From: Holophaga sp.
Lineage (GTDB): Bacteria; Acidobacteriota; Holophagae; Holophagales; Holophagaceae
Reading direction: 5' to 3'
Assembly (NCBI GenBank): GCA_016715205.1
Contig: JADKBC010000048.1
Span: 202,411 to 266,410 of the forward strand
DNA: 64,000 nt
Positions within the stretch are counted from its first letter, which is position 1; each line of letters opens with the position of its first letter. The notes beneath the pieces were generated by a model. That model saw only the letters and a program-made list of their open reading frames with translations. It was not told the origin of the DNA and searched no databases. A program made the position numbers and the translations under genes. Of this stretch, positions 53,501 through 61,724 are shown one piece after another.

Positions 53501-53867
53501 CCGCAATGACACACGAAGCCGCCTGGCGGCGGCCACGAAGACGTGCATGATTAATTTTGCGATTTGGAAAAATAAAAGCGCTTTTGATATCAAGTTGCAT
53601 TCAAAAAAATGGGAACAGGATTGCCAGGATCGACAGGATGGATTTGCAGGCATCGTTCCAGTAACCCAAGGCGTCCAGGCCCGCCCGCTCTGCGGGGCGT
53701 GCGGTCCAAACCGCACGCGTTCTTGAAGGGGCGGAGCCGCTACGCATGCTGCTTCTCGGCTCCACCCTTCCAGAAACCAGGCCAGAATGCCCGTACCCTG
53801 GTGCCCTTCGCGGCCGCAACTAGGCGGCTATGTGTGTCTTAGTGGCTAATCTTTCGCTGCCATTCGA
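53501..53867. other. Gap of 367 bases holding inverted repeats
   Basis: No gene is supportable. An imperfect inverted pair (53508-53534 and 53812-53838) bounds most of it: both show GACACAC-AGCCGCCT-GGCC in opposite orientation. Inside are a perfect hairpin (53697-53718, GCGTGCGGT-CCAA-ACCGCACGC) and a segment resembling the degenerate GAACAGGATTGCCAGGATCGACAGGATG repeats seen in many genomes at 53609-53641. Confidence 0.55.
53508..53838. repeat. Possible non-autonomous element bounded by inverted repeats
   Basis: The ends share GACACAC-(2)-AGCCGCCT-(6)-GGCC in inverted orientation, with about 75% identity over 27 bases. No transposase or target-site duplication is visible. The outer flanks also carry a CCAC(G/T)AAG-type arm like the interspersed repeats of this window. 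Confidence 0.4.
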
Positions 53868-55061
53868 TCACACGAACTTGACCCGCACTTCCTTCAAGAA
53901 TTTCTCGGTGAGCACGGCCTTCAGCCTGCGCAGGATGTTGCGGCGGATATCGAGATCCTCGGGCAGGCTGGGATCCTGGAGGGCTTCGTTGATCTTGGTG
54001 CCCGCCAAAATGTGGATGATGTCGCTGTCCAGCAGCACCCCTGCCAGGCGCGTGGCGGCATTGGGTTTCAGCAGTTCGGGATTTTCGTGTTCCTCTAGCA
54101 GACGAGCCGTCATGGCCAGGGTAATGGCACCTTCCGTGACGAGATCGAAACCCTCCAGAGTGGAAACAGGTGGCACATCGGGATCCAACTCCCGCAAATC
54201 CATTTCCAAGGGCCGCCCCAATTCGCGGCTCAATATCCCGGCGGTGGTGCCACCGCAGATGACCTTGCGACCCGTGAAACCCAGGGCGAGCTTGGCCAGT
54301 TCCCTATCCATGGTGCGATTCACGGAGGCCCCCGTGAACACCAGCACCTCTCGTGGCTTGCGCAGATAGATCACGCCGCAGCTCGTATCGTCCTTGGGTT
54401 TCTGGCCATCCAGCCCCACCGCCTTTTGGACCACGGCCCGGGCCAGTTGCCGCGCGGAGATGGTGGGCCGTTCCTTGAGGAGGCTCCGCAGATAGGCGGC
54501 CTCCGCGTCACTGCCCCACCCCAGCGGCGTGGCGCGCTGCCCCACGCCCGCCTGGGTGATGCCATCCGAACAGATCACGATGCGATCCCCGGGCTGTGCG
54601 GTGAACCTTGCTTCGCGAATGACGGCATCCCGACCCAAGGCCGTGGGCAGCCGCAATTCTGTCTGCGGCACGGGCAGCACCTCACCGTCCCGGATCAGGA
54701 GGAAGGGTGGATTGTCATATTCCACAATGCGGGTCTCGCCGCGTCGATCCATGTCCACGATGGTAAAGGTGGAATAGGCGATCTGCCGCTCGCTGCACAC
54801 CGGCAGCGTTTCCAGAATCGTGCGTGCCGCCCGAGCGATATCGGCATCCTCCGCGGCGTACCGTGCGGCCATGGTGGCCGTGAGCGTCGCCAGCACAGAG
54901 GCCTTGATGCCACTGCCGAGACCATCGGCCAGCACTGAAACCACCCGCTCACCGCCATCTAGCTTTTGTGAAAGGAAGACATCGCCACAGGCCGCCTGCC
55001 CCGCCTTTTTTTCCTGGGCGTGATCCACCTCGATGAAAAAAGCAGCCGAGCTACTGCCCAC
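53868..55061 (-). CDS. SpoIIE-type PP2C protein phosphatase of the hydrogenase locus
   Basis: A 397-residue protein. The N-terminal 230 residues form a SpoIIE/PP2C phosphatase: ACGDVFLSQ near residue 25, VSVLADGLGSGIKASVLA with the metal-binding Asp, FTIVDMDRRGE, RIVICSDGITQAG and the C-terminal DDTSCGVIYL. A second domain of about 160 residues follows (LVFTGASVNRTMDREL, VICGGTTAGILSREL), unknown to me. The ATG overlaps the sensor gene stop by 11 bases, so both are co-translated. In other genomes phosphatases are found beside HydS-type sensory hydrogenases, supporting a signalling role downstream of the hydrogenase-like sensor. Confidence 0.88.
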   Translation of the reverse strand: MGSSSAAFFIEVDHAQEKKAGQAACGDVFLSQKLDGGERVVSVLADGLGSGIKASVLATLTATMAARYAAEDADIARAARTILETLPVCSERQIAYSTFTIVDMDRRGETRIVEYDNPPFLLIRDGEVLPVPQTELRLPTALGRDAVIREARFTAQPGDRIVICSDGITQAGVGQRATPLGWGSDAEAAYLRSLLKERPTISARQLARAVVQKAVGLDGQKPKDDTSCGVIYLRKPREVLVFTGASVNRTMDRELAKLALGFTGRKVICGGTTAGILSRELGRPLEMDLRELDPDVPPVSTLEGFDLVTEGAITLAMTARLLEEHENPELLKPNAATRLAGVLLDSDIIHILAGTKINEALQDPSLPEDLDIRRNILRRLKAVLTEKFLKEVRVKFV

Positions 55062-56808
55062 GATGCGGCTCCTCCTCGGGCCCGGGCCCGCCCAAGGGCG
55101 AAGGCGCGATGCGGAAGGACGAGGACAGGGAATCGAGAATCATCTCGGTCTCTGCGGCGTTCTCGCCCAGGAGGTAGGCGATCTGCTGCACGGTGGTCAC
55201 ATTTTTGCGAATGACTTCCTGGGCCTTCAGAAGAATTTGCTCGCGCTGCACAGCGGGCTCCGTGATGTCCTGCAGCACGCCCCCGACAATGCGACCCACC
55301 TCCACGGTGAATACCGTCAACCGCAGCACCCGGTCATCCACCCGCACATCCTTGCGCAGGGCATCGATATCCGATTCCAGACCCCGGGCAAAAAAGCTGC
55401 GCATCTCGGGTGCAAGCTTGGCGAGGTCCGCCCCCTCCATGCCCGGTTTCGCATCGAAGATCATGGGCGTATCTCCGCCCAGGGTTTCGGCAAAGCGCCG
55501 ATTGCACTCCACCACCATCAGGTTCTCATCCACGATGACCACTCCTGCCGGCATGGAGCGGATCAGTGCATTGGCCTTGTTCATGGCCAGTTTGCGCATG
55601 TAGGACACGCACATGTTGGGCTCGGCCCAGCCGTCCAGCAGCGCCGCCGCCAGGTTGCGGCAGGTGTCATAGCCACACCCGCCGCAATTGAGTTCATCCT
55701 CGGGCTGGGTCTTCCCCAGGCGGCGCAAGGCACGGAGGATATCCAGGGCCTCATGGGTGGTCCCCAGCACCGGATTCGCAAGGGTCTCGGAGAAAAGATC
55801 CAGACTGGGCACCAGGAGCGGCGTCGCGGGCTCGGACGCGTAGTCCAACACCTGCAGCCACTTCAACGCCGTACCGCAAGTCTTGCCTGTCTGGGGCCCG
55901 TTGACGCAGCCCCCCTCACAGGCCAGCAACTCCAGAAAGAGCTTCTGCTTGAAGTCGTGGCCACGCAGGCCTGCCATGGCCTCCTGCAGATAGTGGATGC
56001 CCGAGAAGGCCATGAACTTCACGTCCTGAGTGTTCTGCCGATGGGCCAGGCCGCGGTTCATGCCGCCGTCGGCGGGGTAAAGGGCGCCATCCATGGCCAC
56101 CTTCGGCACGAACGCATCACCCTCGCAACTGGGTTCGCTGGCGGGGTCGATGCCCCGTTCCCCCAACCAGCGGTGTAGATCCGCGAAGGTCAGCACCACA
56201 TCCAGGAGCTCAGGCCGGGCGTCAGCTTCCAGTTTTTTCGAAATGCAGGGCCCGATGAATACAATGCCGATGTCTGGGCCATATTCCCGCTGCAGCAGCT
56301 TACAGTGGGCCAGGAGCGGCGAAACCAGACGTGTGAGCGAGGGGATCTGATCGGGGTGGTAGCGCCGGATCAGTTCCACCACGGTGGGGCATGCGGTGGA
56401 AAGGTAGGCGCCCGGACCGCCATTCTCCAGGGCCACGGCACAGGCTGCAGTCACCTCTTCGGCACCCAGTGCCGTTTCGGAAACCTCTGCAAATCCCAAT
56501 TCCCGCAGGGCATGAATCAACTGCCCCGGCGCCACACCCGGGAATTCCGAAATGAAAGAGGGTGCCAGGCTGGCCACCACCTTGGCTTTGCGCTTGAGCA
56601 ACTGCTTCGCGCGGCCCAGATCATCCCGCACTTTCTTGGCGCCCACTGGGCACACGTTCACGCAATTGCCGCAATAGACGCAGCGCTCCGGCATGACCGC
56701 GGCGCTATCATCCACCACCTGGATGGCCTTCACTGGGCATTCCCGCACGCACTTGTAGCAATCCTGGCAGCGGGCCTTTTCCGTAAAAATGGGCTTCTGC
56801 GAGTTCAT
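55051..56808 (-). CDS. HydS-like sensory [FeFe]-hydrogenase homologue with PAS domain
   Basis: A 585-residue protein. Two [4Fe-4S] ferredoxin motifs are at residues 14-53; an [FeFe]-hydrogenase catalytic-type domain spans about 75-330. Its H-cluster cysteines are C140 (motif TACP), C188 (GPCISKKLE) and C297/C301 (LLACEGGC). The residue before C140 is Ala139, where catalytic enzymes have the proton-transfer Cys of TSCCP; this change is known from Thermotoga maritima HydS. A further four-Cys FeS site (C375, C378, C383, C400) and a PAS domain (about 410-520) follow. A signalling sensor of H2 or redox state is the likely role. Confidence 0.9.
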   Translation of the reverse strand: MNSQKPIFTEKARCQDCYKCVRECPVKAIQVVDDSAAVMPERCVYCGNCVNVCPVGAKKVRDDLGRAKQLLKRKAKVVASLAPSFISEFPGVAPGQLIHALRELGFAEVSETALGAEEVTAACAVALENGGPGAYLSTACPTVVELIRRYHPDQIPSLTRLVSPLLAHCKLLQREYGPDIGIVFIGPCISKKLEADARPELLDVVLTFADLHRWLGERGIDPASEPSCEGDAFVPKVAMDGALYPADGGMNRGLAHRQNTQDVKFMAFSGIHYLQEAMAGLRGHDFKQKLFLELLACEGGCVNGPQTGKTCGTALKWLQVLDYASEPATPLLVPSLDLFSETLANPVLGTTHEALDILRALRRLGKTQPEDELNCGGCGYDTCRNLAAALLDGWAEPNMCVSYMRKLAMNKANALIRSMPAGVVIVDENLMVVECNRRFAETLGGDTPMIFDAKPGMEGADLAKLAPEMRSFFARGLESDIDALRKDVRVDDRVLRLTVFTVEVGRIVGGVLQDITEPAVQREQILLKAQEVIRKNVTTVQQIAYLLGENAAETEMILDSLSSSFRIAPSPLGGPGPEEEPHRGQ

Positions 56809-56838
56809 GGCTGGGCCTCGAGGCGGGCAAACATATTT

Positions 56839-56885
56839 GCCACGAAGACACTCGAAATGGGGTTTTCCCCGTGTGCCCTCGTGGC
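56839..56885. repeat. Interspersed hairpin repeat, copy inside the hydrogenase operon
   Basis: Arms GCCACGAAG(A)CAC / GTGTGCCCTCGTGGC enclose a GGGGTTTTCCCC core. The hairpin lies between the small [2Fe-2S] protein gene and the sensor gene, so it could separate expression of the catalytic and sensory parts. Confidence 0.6.
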
Positions 56886-56893
56886 TTCATTTT

Positions 56894-57142
56894 CTATTTC
56901 AAATGTTCTTCGAGGCGATCCACCAGGGTGGCGGGCTCTACCCCGCAAAGGCATTCCCCATCGACACACAGGTTGGGCCCCTGCCGACATTGATTTTGGC
57001 AGAGGGTTCCTGTGACTTTCACCGCATGTTCGAGGCCTTTGTCCCGGAGGAATTCCTGGATGATGGGCACGGTGCCCGCATTGCCCCGCGAGAAGCAGGC
57101 GCTGCCCATGCAAACCACAATTTCATGCGTGGACGCAGTCAT
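56894..57142 (-). CDS. Small thioredoxin-like [2Fe-2S] ferredoxin
   Basis: An 82-residue protein with the NuoE-type [2Fe-2S] pattern: VCMGSACFSRG...CQNQCRQGPNLCVDGE, using Cys near residues 10, 15, 46 and 50. Such small domains are also fused to HydA and HydB in this operon, so this is a third, free copy. The ATG at 57142 overlaps the end of hydA by 20 bases. It probably shuttles electrons within or beyond the HydABC complex. The partner is not determined. Confidence 0.88.
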   Translation of the reverse strand: MTASTHEIVVCMGSACFSRGNAGTVPIIQEFLRDKGLEHAVKVTGTLCQNQCRQGPNLCVDGECLCGVEPATLVDRLEEHLK

Positions 57143-59159
57143 CACAAGCCTCCACAGCGGGCAGGGCACCGGCGGCGGCAGATGCTAGCGTATCCCGCAC
57201 CATTTCAAAAGTGGCCCGCCGCAGCACATGACCGTTCACCCGCACGGTGGGACCCCGATCACAACTCTCCATGCAGAAGGTGGCCTTGATATCGAAGCGA
57301 TCAACCAAATCGGCATCATCCACATGCTTGAGAATGCGCTTGAGCAGATCCTGTGCACCGCGCAAATGGCAGGCGGTGCCGATGCACACGCTCACGGGAA
57401 TCTTGACCTCCCCGGTGAATTCAGAGAGCGCAATGCCAGCCCCTTCGATGCGCTTGCGGCTGTGGTAATGGGTATGCAACAGCCGGTGGGCCTCGGGGCT
57501 GTTGGGCGCACCCAGGCGCTCCTTGTAGAGTTCCTTGATTACATGGTTTTGCTGGGAACAGTGCAGATCATGGGTGGTATCCACATCGCGAATGACCTGG
57601 GTGCGCCGGCGACGAGTCTGGGCCGAATGGGTGACCGGCTGTCCGGCACCACCGATGCAGCCACCCGGGCAGGCCATGACCTCGATGAACTCCACCTGAC
57701 TGGTACCCGCTTTGATCTCCTGCACCAACTCTTTGGCTTTGGCCAGGCCATGCACCACCGCCATGCGAATCTCACCATCCGGCGTCGGCAGCACAAACTC
57801 GCGGCGATTCTGTTCCGCCCGCACTTCCTCAATCACCGGATGATCCTCGCCTAGCCGCCCTGCGGCATAGCGAATCACAGCTTCGGTGACGCCGCCGGAA
57901 TTGGCGAAGATCACGCCCGCGCCGGTCTTGGTGCCAAAGGGCTGATCCAGGCTATCCACGGGCAATTCTGGGAACTGGATGCCCGCATCCTGGATCATGC
58001 GCGCCAGCTCCTGGGTGGTGAGCACCAAATCCACATCGGGACTGCCCTGGGTCTTGAACTCGTCCCGGGCGGCTTCGAACTTCTTGGCCGTGCAGGGCAT
58101 GATGCTCACCACCACCAGATCTTCCCGGGCGATGCCGAGCTCCTTGGGCAGCACATCCTTTGCCACGCTACCAAACATCTGCTGGGGGCTGCGGCAGGTG
58201 GAAAGATGATCCAGGATCTCGGGGAAATCGTGTTCCGCCATCTTGACCCAGGCGGGGCAGCAGCTGGTGAAGAGGGGCAGCTTGCCGCCGTTCTGCTTGC
58301 GGTTCACGAATTCGGTGGCCTCCTCCCAGATGGTGAGATCGGCGCTGAAGGAGGTGTCGTAGACCTTGTCAAAGCCCAGGCGCCGGAGGGCAGACACGAT
58401 GCGTCCCATGGTGAAGGTGTCATTGACAGCATTGAAAGTCTCACCGATGGCGGCCCGCACGGCAGGAGCCACCTGCACGATCACAGTTTTCTTGGGGTCC
58501 TGGATGGCTGCATAGGCGCGCTCCACTTCGGTTTTCACCAGGATGGCCCCCACGGGGCACACCGCTGCGCATTGCCCGCAGGCCACGCAATCCACTTCGG
58601 CCAGCCCTTTGTTGAAGGCAGGCGCCACGGTGGATTGGGAGCCCCGATGGGTGAAATCCAGCACGCCAATGCCCTGGATCTCGGAGCAGAACCGCACGCA
58701 GTCACCGCAGAGCACACACTTGTTGGGATCACGCACCAGGCTGGGGCTGGTGAGATCCAGGGGCTTCTGTTCCACGGGTGCCTTGAAGCGAACCTTGTCC
58801 ACGCCCAGTCGCTCGGCCAGGGATTGGAGCTTGCAGGAACCGCTCTTGCCGCAGGTGGGACAGTCGTGGTTGCCGCTGGCCAGCAGCAGTTCAATGTTCA
58901 TCTTGCGCAGTTCGCGCACTTCGCTGGTCTGCGTTTTCACCTTCATGCCCGCTTCTGGCGTGGTGGTACAGGCGGTGACCAGGCCGCGGCCCTCCACCTC
59001 CACCATGCACAGGCGGCACGCGCCGTACACGGAAAGCTCGGAGTGGTAGCAGAAGGTGGGCAGCTCAATGTGCGCCTTCCGGATCACTTCCAACAGGTTC
59101 TTGGCGCCGTCGATCCCAACCCGGAAGCCATCGATGGTCAAACTCTTCTCGTTGGTCAT
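57123..59159 (-). CDS. hydA: [FeFe]-hydrogenase catalytic subunit of an electron-bifurcating complex
   Basis: A 678-residue HydA. Order: N-terminal [2Fe-2S] (C37, C48, C51, C64), His-ligated cluster in GNHDCPTCGKSGSC (98-109), two [4Fe-4S] sites (148-158 and 191-201), then the H-cluster domain with TSCCPAW (298-304), IMPCTAKKFE (353-362) and EVMACPGGC (493-501). A C-terminal NuoE-like [2Fe-2S] domain is present (VCIGTACHLRG, ATFCMESCDRG). It makes or oxidises H2, coupled to NADH and ferredoxin with HydB and HydC. The start at 59159 follows GAGGA; the hydB stop is 10 bases upstream. Maturases HydEFG are not in this window. Confidence 0.97.
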   Translation of the reverse strand: MTNEKSLTIDGFRVGIDGAKNLLEVIRKAHIELPTFCYHSELSVYGACRLCMVEVEGRGLVTACTTTPEAGMKVKTQTSEVRELRKMNIELLLASGNHDCPTCGKSGSCKLQSLAERLGVDKVRFKAPVEQKPLDLTSPSLVRDPNKCVLCGDCVRFCSEIQGIGVLDFTHRGSQSTVAPAFNKGLAEVDCVACGQCAAVCPVGAILVKTEVERAYAAIQDPKKTVIVQVAPAVRAAIGETFNAVNDTFTMGRIVSALRRLGFDKVYDTSFSADLTIWEEATEFVNRKQNGGKLPLFTSCCPAWVKMAEHDFPEILDHLSTCRSPQQMFGSVAKDVLPKELGIAREDLVVVSIMPCTAKKFEAARDEFKTQGSPDVDLVLTTQELARMIQDAGIQFPELPVDSLDQPFGTKTGAGVIFANSGGVTEAVIRYAAGRLGEDHPVIEEVRAEQNRREFVLPTPDGEIRMAVVHGLAKAKELVQEIKAGTSQVEFIEVMACPGGCIGGAGQPVTHSAQTRRRRTQVIRDVDTTHDLHCSQQNHVIKELYKERLGAPNSPEAHRLLHTHYHSRKRIEGAGIALSEFTGEVKIPVSVCIGTACHLRGAQDLLKRILKHVDDADLVDRFDIKATFCMESCDRGPTVRVNGHVLRRATFEMVRDTLASAAAGALPAVEACDDCVHA

Positions 59160-59169
59160 GGACATATCC

Positions 59170-61083
59170 TCAAATGCCGGAGATCGCGTTGAACTTGCAG
59201 GCGTCCACGCAGGCGCCGCAGCGGATGCAGGTGAATCCATCGATGGTGTGGGCGACTTTGCGTTCGCCCTGAATGGCCCCCACAGGGCACTTTTTCGCGC
59301 AGAGGGTGCAACCTTTGCACAACGCCGCATCGATCTCGGGCGTCATCAGGCTCTTACAGACCCGGCTAGGGCAGACCTTGCGATGGACGTGGGCTTCAAC
59401 TTCTTCGCGGAAATTCTTCAGGGTGGAAAGCACTGGATTCGGAGCGGTCTTGCCCAACCCGCACAGGGAGCCGATCTTCACGTTCCGGGCCAGCTGCTCG
59501 AGCAGGGGCAGGGTTTCGTTTGTGGCCCGACCCTCGGTGATGTCATCGAGTAGGGCCAACATCTGCTTCGTGCCTTCGCGGCAGGGCACACATTTACCGC
59601 AGCTCTCGTTCTGGGTGAACTGCATGAAGAACTTGGCCACCTGCACCATGCAGGTTTCCTGGTTCATGACCACCAATCCGCCAGAACCCACCATGGCGCC
59701 AATGCTGGTGAGGCTATCAAAATCCATGGGCAGATCGAGGTGTTCGCGGGTGAGGCAACCACCGCTGGGGCCACCGATCTGCACGGCCTTGAAGGCATCG
59801 TTATCGATGGCGCCGCCCTTCTTGGTCACGCCGCCGCCAATGTCGAACACGATCTTGCGCAGGGTGGCGCCAAAGGGCACTTCGATGAGGCCGGTGTTCG
59901 CCACATGGCCCGTGAGTGCAAAGGTCTTGGTGCCGGGGCTTTTCTCCGTGCCCATGGCGCGATACCAGGCAGCACCGTTGGTGAGAATGAGAGGCACCGA
60001 GGCCAGGGTTTCCACGTTGTTGATGACCGTGGGTTTGCCCTTCAGGCCTGATTCTGCGGGGAACGGGGGCTTGGGCATGGGCATGCCGCGCTTGCCTTCG
60101 ATGGAGGCCAGCAGCGCGGTTTCTTCACCGCACACAAAGGCACCGGCACCTTCCATGACCTGCACCCGAAAGCTGTGGCCGCTGCCGAAGATGTTATCGC
60201 CCAGAATACCGACGGCTTCCGCATCCTTCACGGCCTTGCGGACGCGCGCCACCGCCAGGGGATATTCAGCCCGGACGTACACATAGCCTTCATCCGCACC
60301 AATGGCCTTGGCACAGATCATCATGCCTTCGAGCACAGCGTGGGGATTGCCCTCCATCACGGAGCGATCCATGAAGGCGCCGGGGTCGCCCTCATCACCA
60401 TTGCACACCACATACTTCTTGCCCTTCGGCTGCACGCGTGTGAGCTCCCACTTCCGCCCCGTGGGAAAGCCACCCCCGCCACGGCCCCGCAGGCCCGCAT
60501 CCAGGATTTCCTGGCACACCTGCTGATCGGTCATGGTGGTCATCGCCTTGCGGGCTGCAAAGTAGCCGCCCCGGGCGATGTACTCGCGCAGGTTCTCAGG
60601 ATCCAGGCTGCCGCAGGCCTTGAGCACCGTGCGATGCTGCTGCGCGTAAAAGGGGATATCGCCGTGCCCGGTGCAGACTTGGCCCGAGGCGGGAACTTTA
60701 TAGAGCAGGCGTTCCACCAGCTGGCCGTTCTGAAAGGTGGTCTCCAGGATTTCGGCCACATCGGCGGGTTTCACGGAGCAGTAGAGGATGCCATCGGGCT
60801 CGATGCAGAGCAGTGGCCCCATCTGGCAGAACCCCTGACAGCCGCTCTTGGTGAGAAGGCCGTCCTTGTGCTTTGTGTCCTCGTAGTCCAGTTCGATTTC
60901 CAGGGAAATACCCAGGGCCTGGGCCTGAGCGTGCAGCGCGTTGAACACCTTCAGGGCGCCGTTGGCCATGCAGCCAGTGCCCGCGCAGATCACCACCCGG
61001 CGCGCAAAGGTCTTTTCCGAAGCCAGGTAATCCTGGGTGGTGTTCTCGAGGTTCATTTCCAGCAAGGCGGTTGAAGTGGTCAT
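59170..61083 (-). CDS. hydB: HydB, NuoF-like flavin and iron-sulfur subunit
   Basis: A 637-residue protein. An N-terminal thioredoxin-like [2Fe-2S] domain (VICAGTGCMANGA, CQGFCQMGPLL) is followed by the NuoF core with NADH/FMN motifs (LRGRGGGGFPTGRKW, VCNGDEGDPGAF, GAGAFVCGEETALL) and the FeS motif ESCGKCVPCREG. Two ferredoxin-type [4Fe-4S] sites end the protein (CKGCTLCAKKCP, CIRCGACVDACK). It binds NAD(H) and exchanges electrons with HydA and HydC. Its start overlaps hydC stop by four bases and it is followed by hydA. Confidence 0.97.
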   Translation of the reverse strand: MTTSTALLEMNLENTTQDYLASEKTFARRVVICAGTGCMANGALKVFNALHAQAQALGISLEIELDYEDTKHKDGLLTKSGCQGFCQMGPLLCIEPDGILYCSVKPADVAEILETTFQNGQLVERLLYKVPASGQVCTGHGDIPFYAQQHRTVLKACGSLDPENLREYIARGGYFAARKAMTTMTDQQVCQEILDAGLRGRGGGGFPTGRKWELTRVQPKGKKYVVCNGDEGDPGAFMDRSVMEGNPHAVLEGMMICAKAIGADEGYVYVRAEYPLAVARVRKAVKDAEAVGILGDNIFGSGHSFRVQVMEGAGAFVCGEETALLASIEGKRGMPMPKPPFPAESGLKGKPTVINNVETLASVPLILTNGAAWYRAMGTEKSPGTKTFALTGHVANTGLIEVPFGATLRKIVFDIGGGVTKKGGAIDNDAFKAVQIGGPSGGCLTREHLDLPMDFDSLTSIGAMVGSGGLVVMNQETCMVQVAKFFMQFTQNESCGKCVPCREGTKQMLALLDDITEGRATNETLPLLEQLARNVKIGSLCGLGKTAPNPVLSTLKNFREEVEAHVHRKVCPSRVCKSLMTPEIDAALCKGCTLCAKKCPVGAIQGERKVAHTIDGFTCIRCGACVDACKFNAISGI

Positions 61084-61586
61084 TGGCCTTCCTCCACGCA
61101 GATCTGATCGATGAGCGCCCGGGTACGCTCGGCATCCATCTGGCCGTGCACGTCCTCGTTGATGACCACGGCGGGGGCCAGACCACAGGCGCCCAGGCAG
61201 CTCACGGTCTCCAGGGTAAATAGCATGTCGGGGGTGGTTTTCTTACCCTTGGGTAGTTTCAGGCGCTCCGTGAGGGCATCCACGATGTCCTGGCTTCCCT
61301 TCACGTGGCAGGCGGTGCCATCGCAGATGCGGACCACGTACTTGCCCTTGGGCTCCAGGGCAAAGTGGCTGTAGAAGGTGGCTACACCAAATACCCGCGC
61401 TGGCGGGATATCCAGGGCGGTGGCCACAAAGGTCATGACTTCTTCGGGCAGGTAGCGGTATTCCTCCTGCACGGCCTGAAGGATCGGCACCAGCTTGGAG
61501 CTGTCGTGATGAAAGGCCTCCAGGATGCGGAGCACCGAGGTGAATTGCCGCGCGATTTGCGGGGCCTCTAGTTCGGCTGTGAGCAT
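61080..61586 (-). CDS. hydC: HydC, NuoE-like [2Fe-2S] subunit
   Basis: A 168-residue subunit: helical N-terminus with LVPILQAVQEEYRYLPEEVM, then the NuoE [2Fe-2S] domain with CDGTACHVKGS and CLGACGLAP. It passes electrons from HydB flavin to HydA in bifurcating complexes. AAGGAGG, 7 bases from the ATG, sets the start at 61586; the longer open frame upstream has no site. It is the first structural gene of the operon, preceded by the putative Rex operator at 61687-61702. Confidence 0.96.
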   Translation of the reverse strand: MLTAELEAPQIARQFTSVLRILEAFHHDSSKLVPILQAVQEEYRYLPEEVMTFVATALDIPPARVFGVATFYSHFALEPKGKYVVRICDGTACHVKGSQDIVDALTERLKLPKGKKTTPDMLFTLETVSCLGACGLAPAVVINEDVHGQMDAERTRALIDQICVEEGQ

Positions 61587-61686
61587 GCGTTCGCCTCCTT
61601 GCCGCTGGGCAAGACTGATCCTGACCTTCAAGAGGAAGGCCCACTCGTGACAGGGCTGTGGATGGTGCGGCGGCAGACCGAAGGCC

Positions 61687-61702
61687 TGCGAATCGCTTCG
61701 CA
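61687..61702 (-). promoter_or_regulatory. Putative Rex operator upstream of hydC
   Basis: Perfect palindrome TGCGAA-TCGC-TTCGCA between rex and hydC, about 100 bases before the hydC ATG. The shape matches the known Rex-type arrangement of two arms around four bases, TTGTGAA-N4-TTCACAA, with GC instead of GT. Binding is inferred. Confidence 0.5.
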
Positions 61703-61724
61703 CAAAAGCTAATGAAAACGATGG

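Noticed and set aside
58206..59192. Plus-strand open frame opposite hydA
   Set aside because: Antisense of a certain gene with catalytic motifs; nothing supports expression.
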